From Candidatus Zhuqueibacterota bacterium (GTDB lineage Bacteria; Zhuqueibacterota; Zhuqueibacteria; Residuimicrobiales; Residuimicrobiaceae), in NCBI GenBank assembly GCA_016934435.1, contig JAFGSU010000331.1, forward strand, positions 1-6,842: a stretch of 6,842 bases of DNA, given 5' to 3'. Under the pieces are notes generated by a model. That model saw only the letters and a list, made by a program, of their open reading frames with translations, was not told the DNA's origin and searched no databases. Every line of letters begins with the position of its first letter. The stretch's first letter is position 1. Positions 6,786 to 6,842 of the stretch are shown here, in pieces. A program made the translations under genes and the position numbers.

Positions 6786-6842
6786 CTACCGACCATGCAC
6801 ACTGACGATGGCATAGGCACTTTCCGCCTGAAAAGTACGGCG
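6786..6842 (-). CDS. possible C-terminal end of a convergent gene (partial, runs off the window)
   Basis: On the minus strand an open frame enters from the right edge and ends at a TAG (complement of 6786-6788). It encodes 18 residues ending in TFQAESAYAIVSVHGR. The composition is protein-like, and a convergent gene ending 17 nt beyond the M48 stop would fit the spacing. Eighteen codons are far too few to prove coding or to name a family. An open plus-strand frame from the ATG at 6795 competes for the same bases but has no Shine-Dalgarno. Confidence 0.2.
   Translation of the reverse strand, partial: RRTFQAESAYAIVSVHGR

Overview
The window is an ordinary-looking, densely coded bacterial chromosome segment with all six confident genes on the + strand. 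No RNA genes, mobile elements, CRISPR arrays or long repeats are visible. Three products carry typical Sec-exported or multi-membrane features, and two act on, or resemble enzymes that act on, murein, which points to an envelope-bearing, probably Gram-negative bacterium. The protein style (Lys-rich, moderate GC, signal peptides ending in LAQ/LGQ) suggests the Bacteroidota/Calditrichota (FCB) neighbourhood. That is an inference; the window holds no phylogenetic marker that would settle it.

Layout. Block A (94-3064) is a compact run of three genes. It starts with an AAC(3)-family N-acetyltransferase, followed by an exported protein with a divergent L,D-transpeptidase-like (YkuD-like) domain, then a class III polyphosphate kinase 2. 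Gaps between them are 11 and 29 nt and the second and third genes have good Shine-Dalgarno sequences, so co-transcription is likely. A 235-nt AT-rich gap (3065-3299) follows. It holds overlapping promoter-like sequences and a 7-bp inverted repeat. Block B (3300-6768) contains a cation diffusion facilitator (zinc-type metal exporter), a LysM-like plus Amidase_3 N-acetylmuramoyl-L-alanine amidase, and a Ste24-like M48 membrane metalloprotease, separated by 100 and 27 nt. The last 74 nt may include the tail of a convergent minus-strand gene.

How they fit together. The amidase and M48 protease are both predicted zinc enzymes of the envelope and lie just downstream of a zinc-type CDF exporter. The YkuD-like protein would be a second cell-wall-associated enzyme if its Cys/His pair is active. 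PPK2 would regenerate ADP/ATP from polyphosphate in the cytoplasm. A shared pathway is not demonstrated; loose grouping of envelope and stress housekeeping genes explains the window equally well. The most interesting item is the YkuD-like protein, whose signature Cys motif is SLGC instead of the usual SHGC and which carries a long insertion and an N-terminal helical region.
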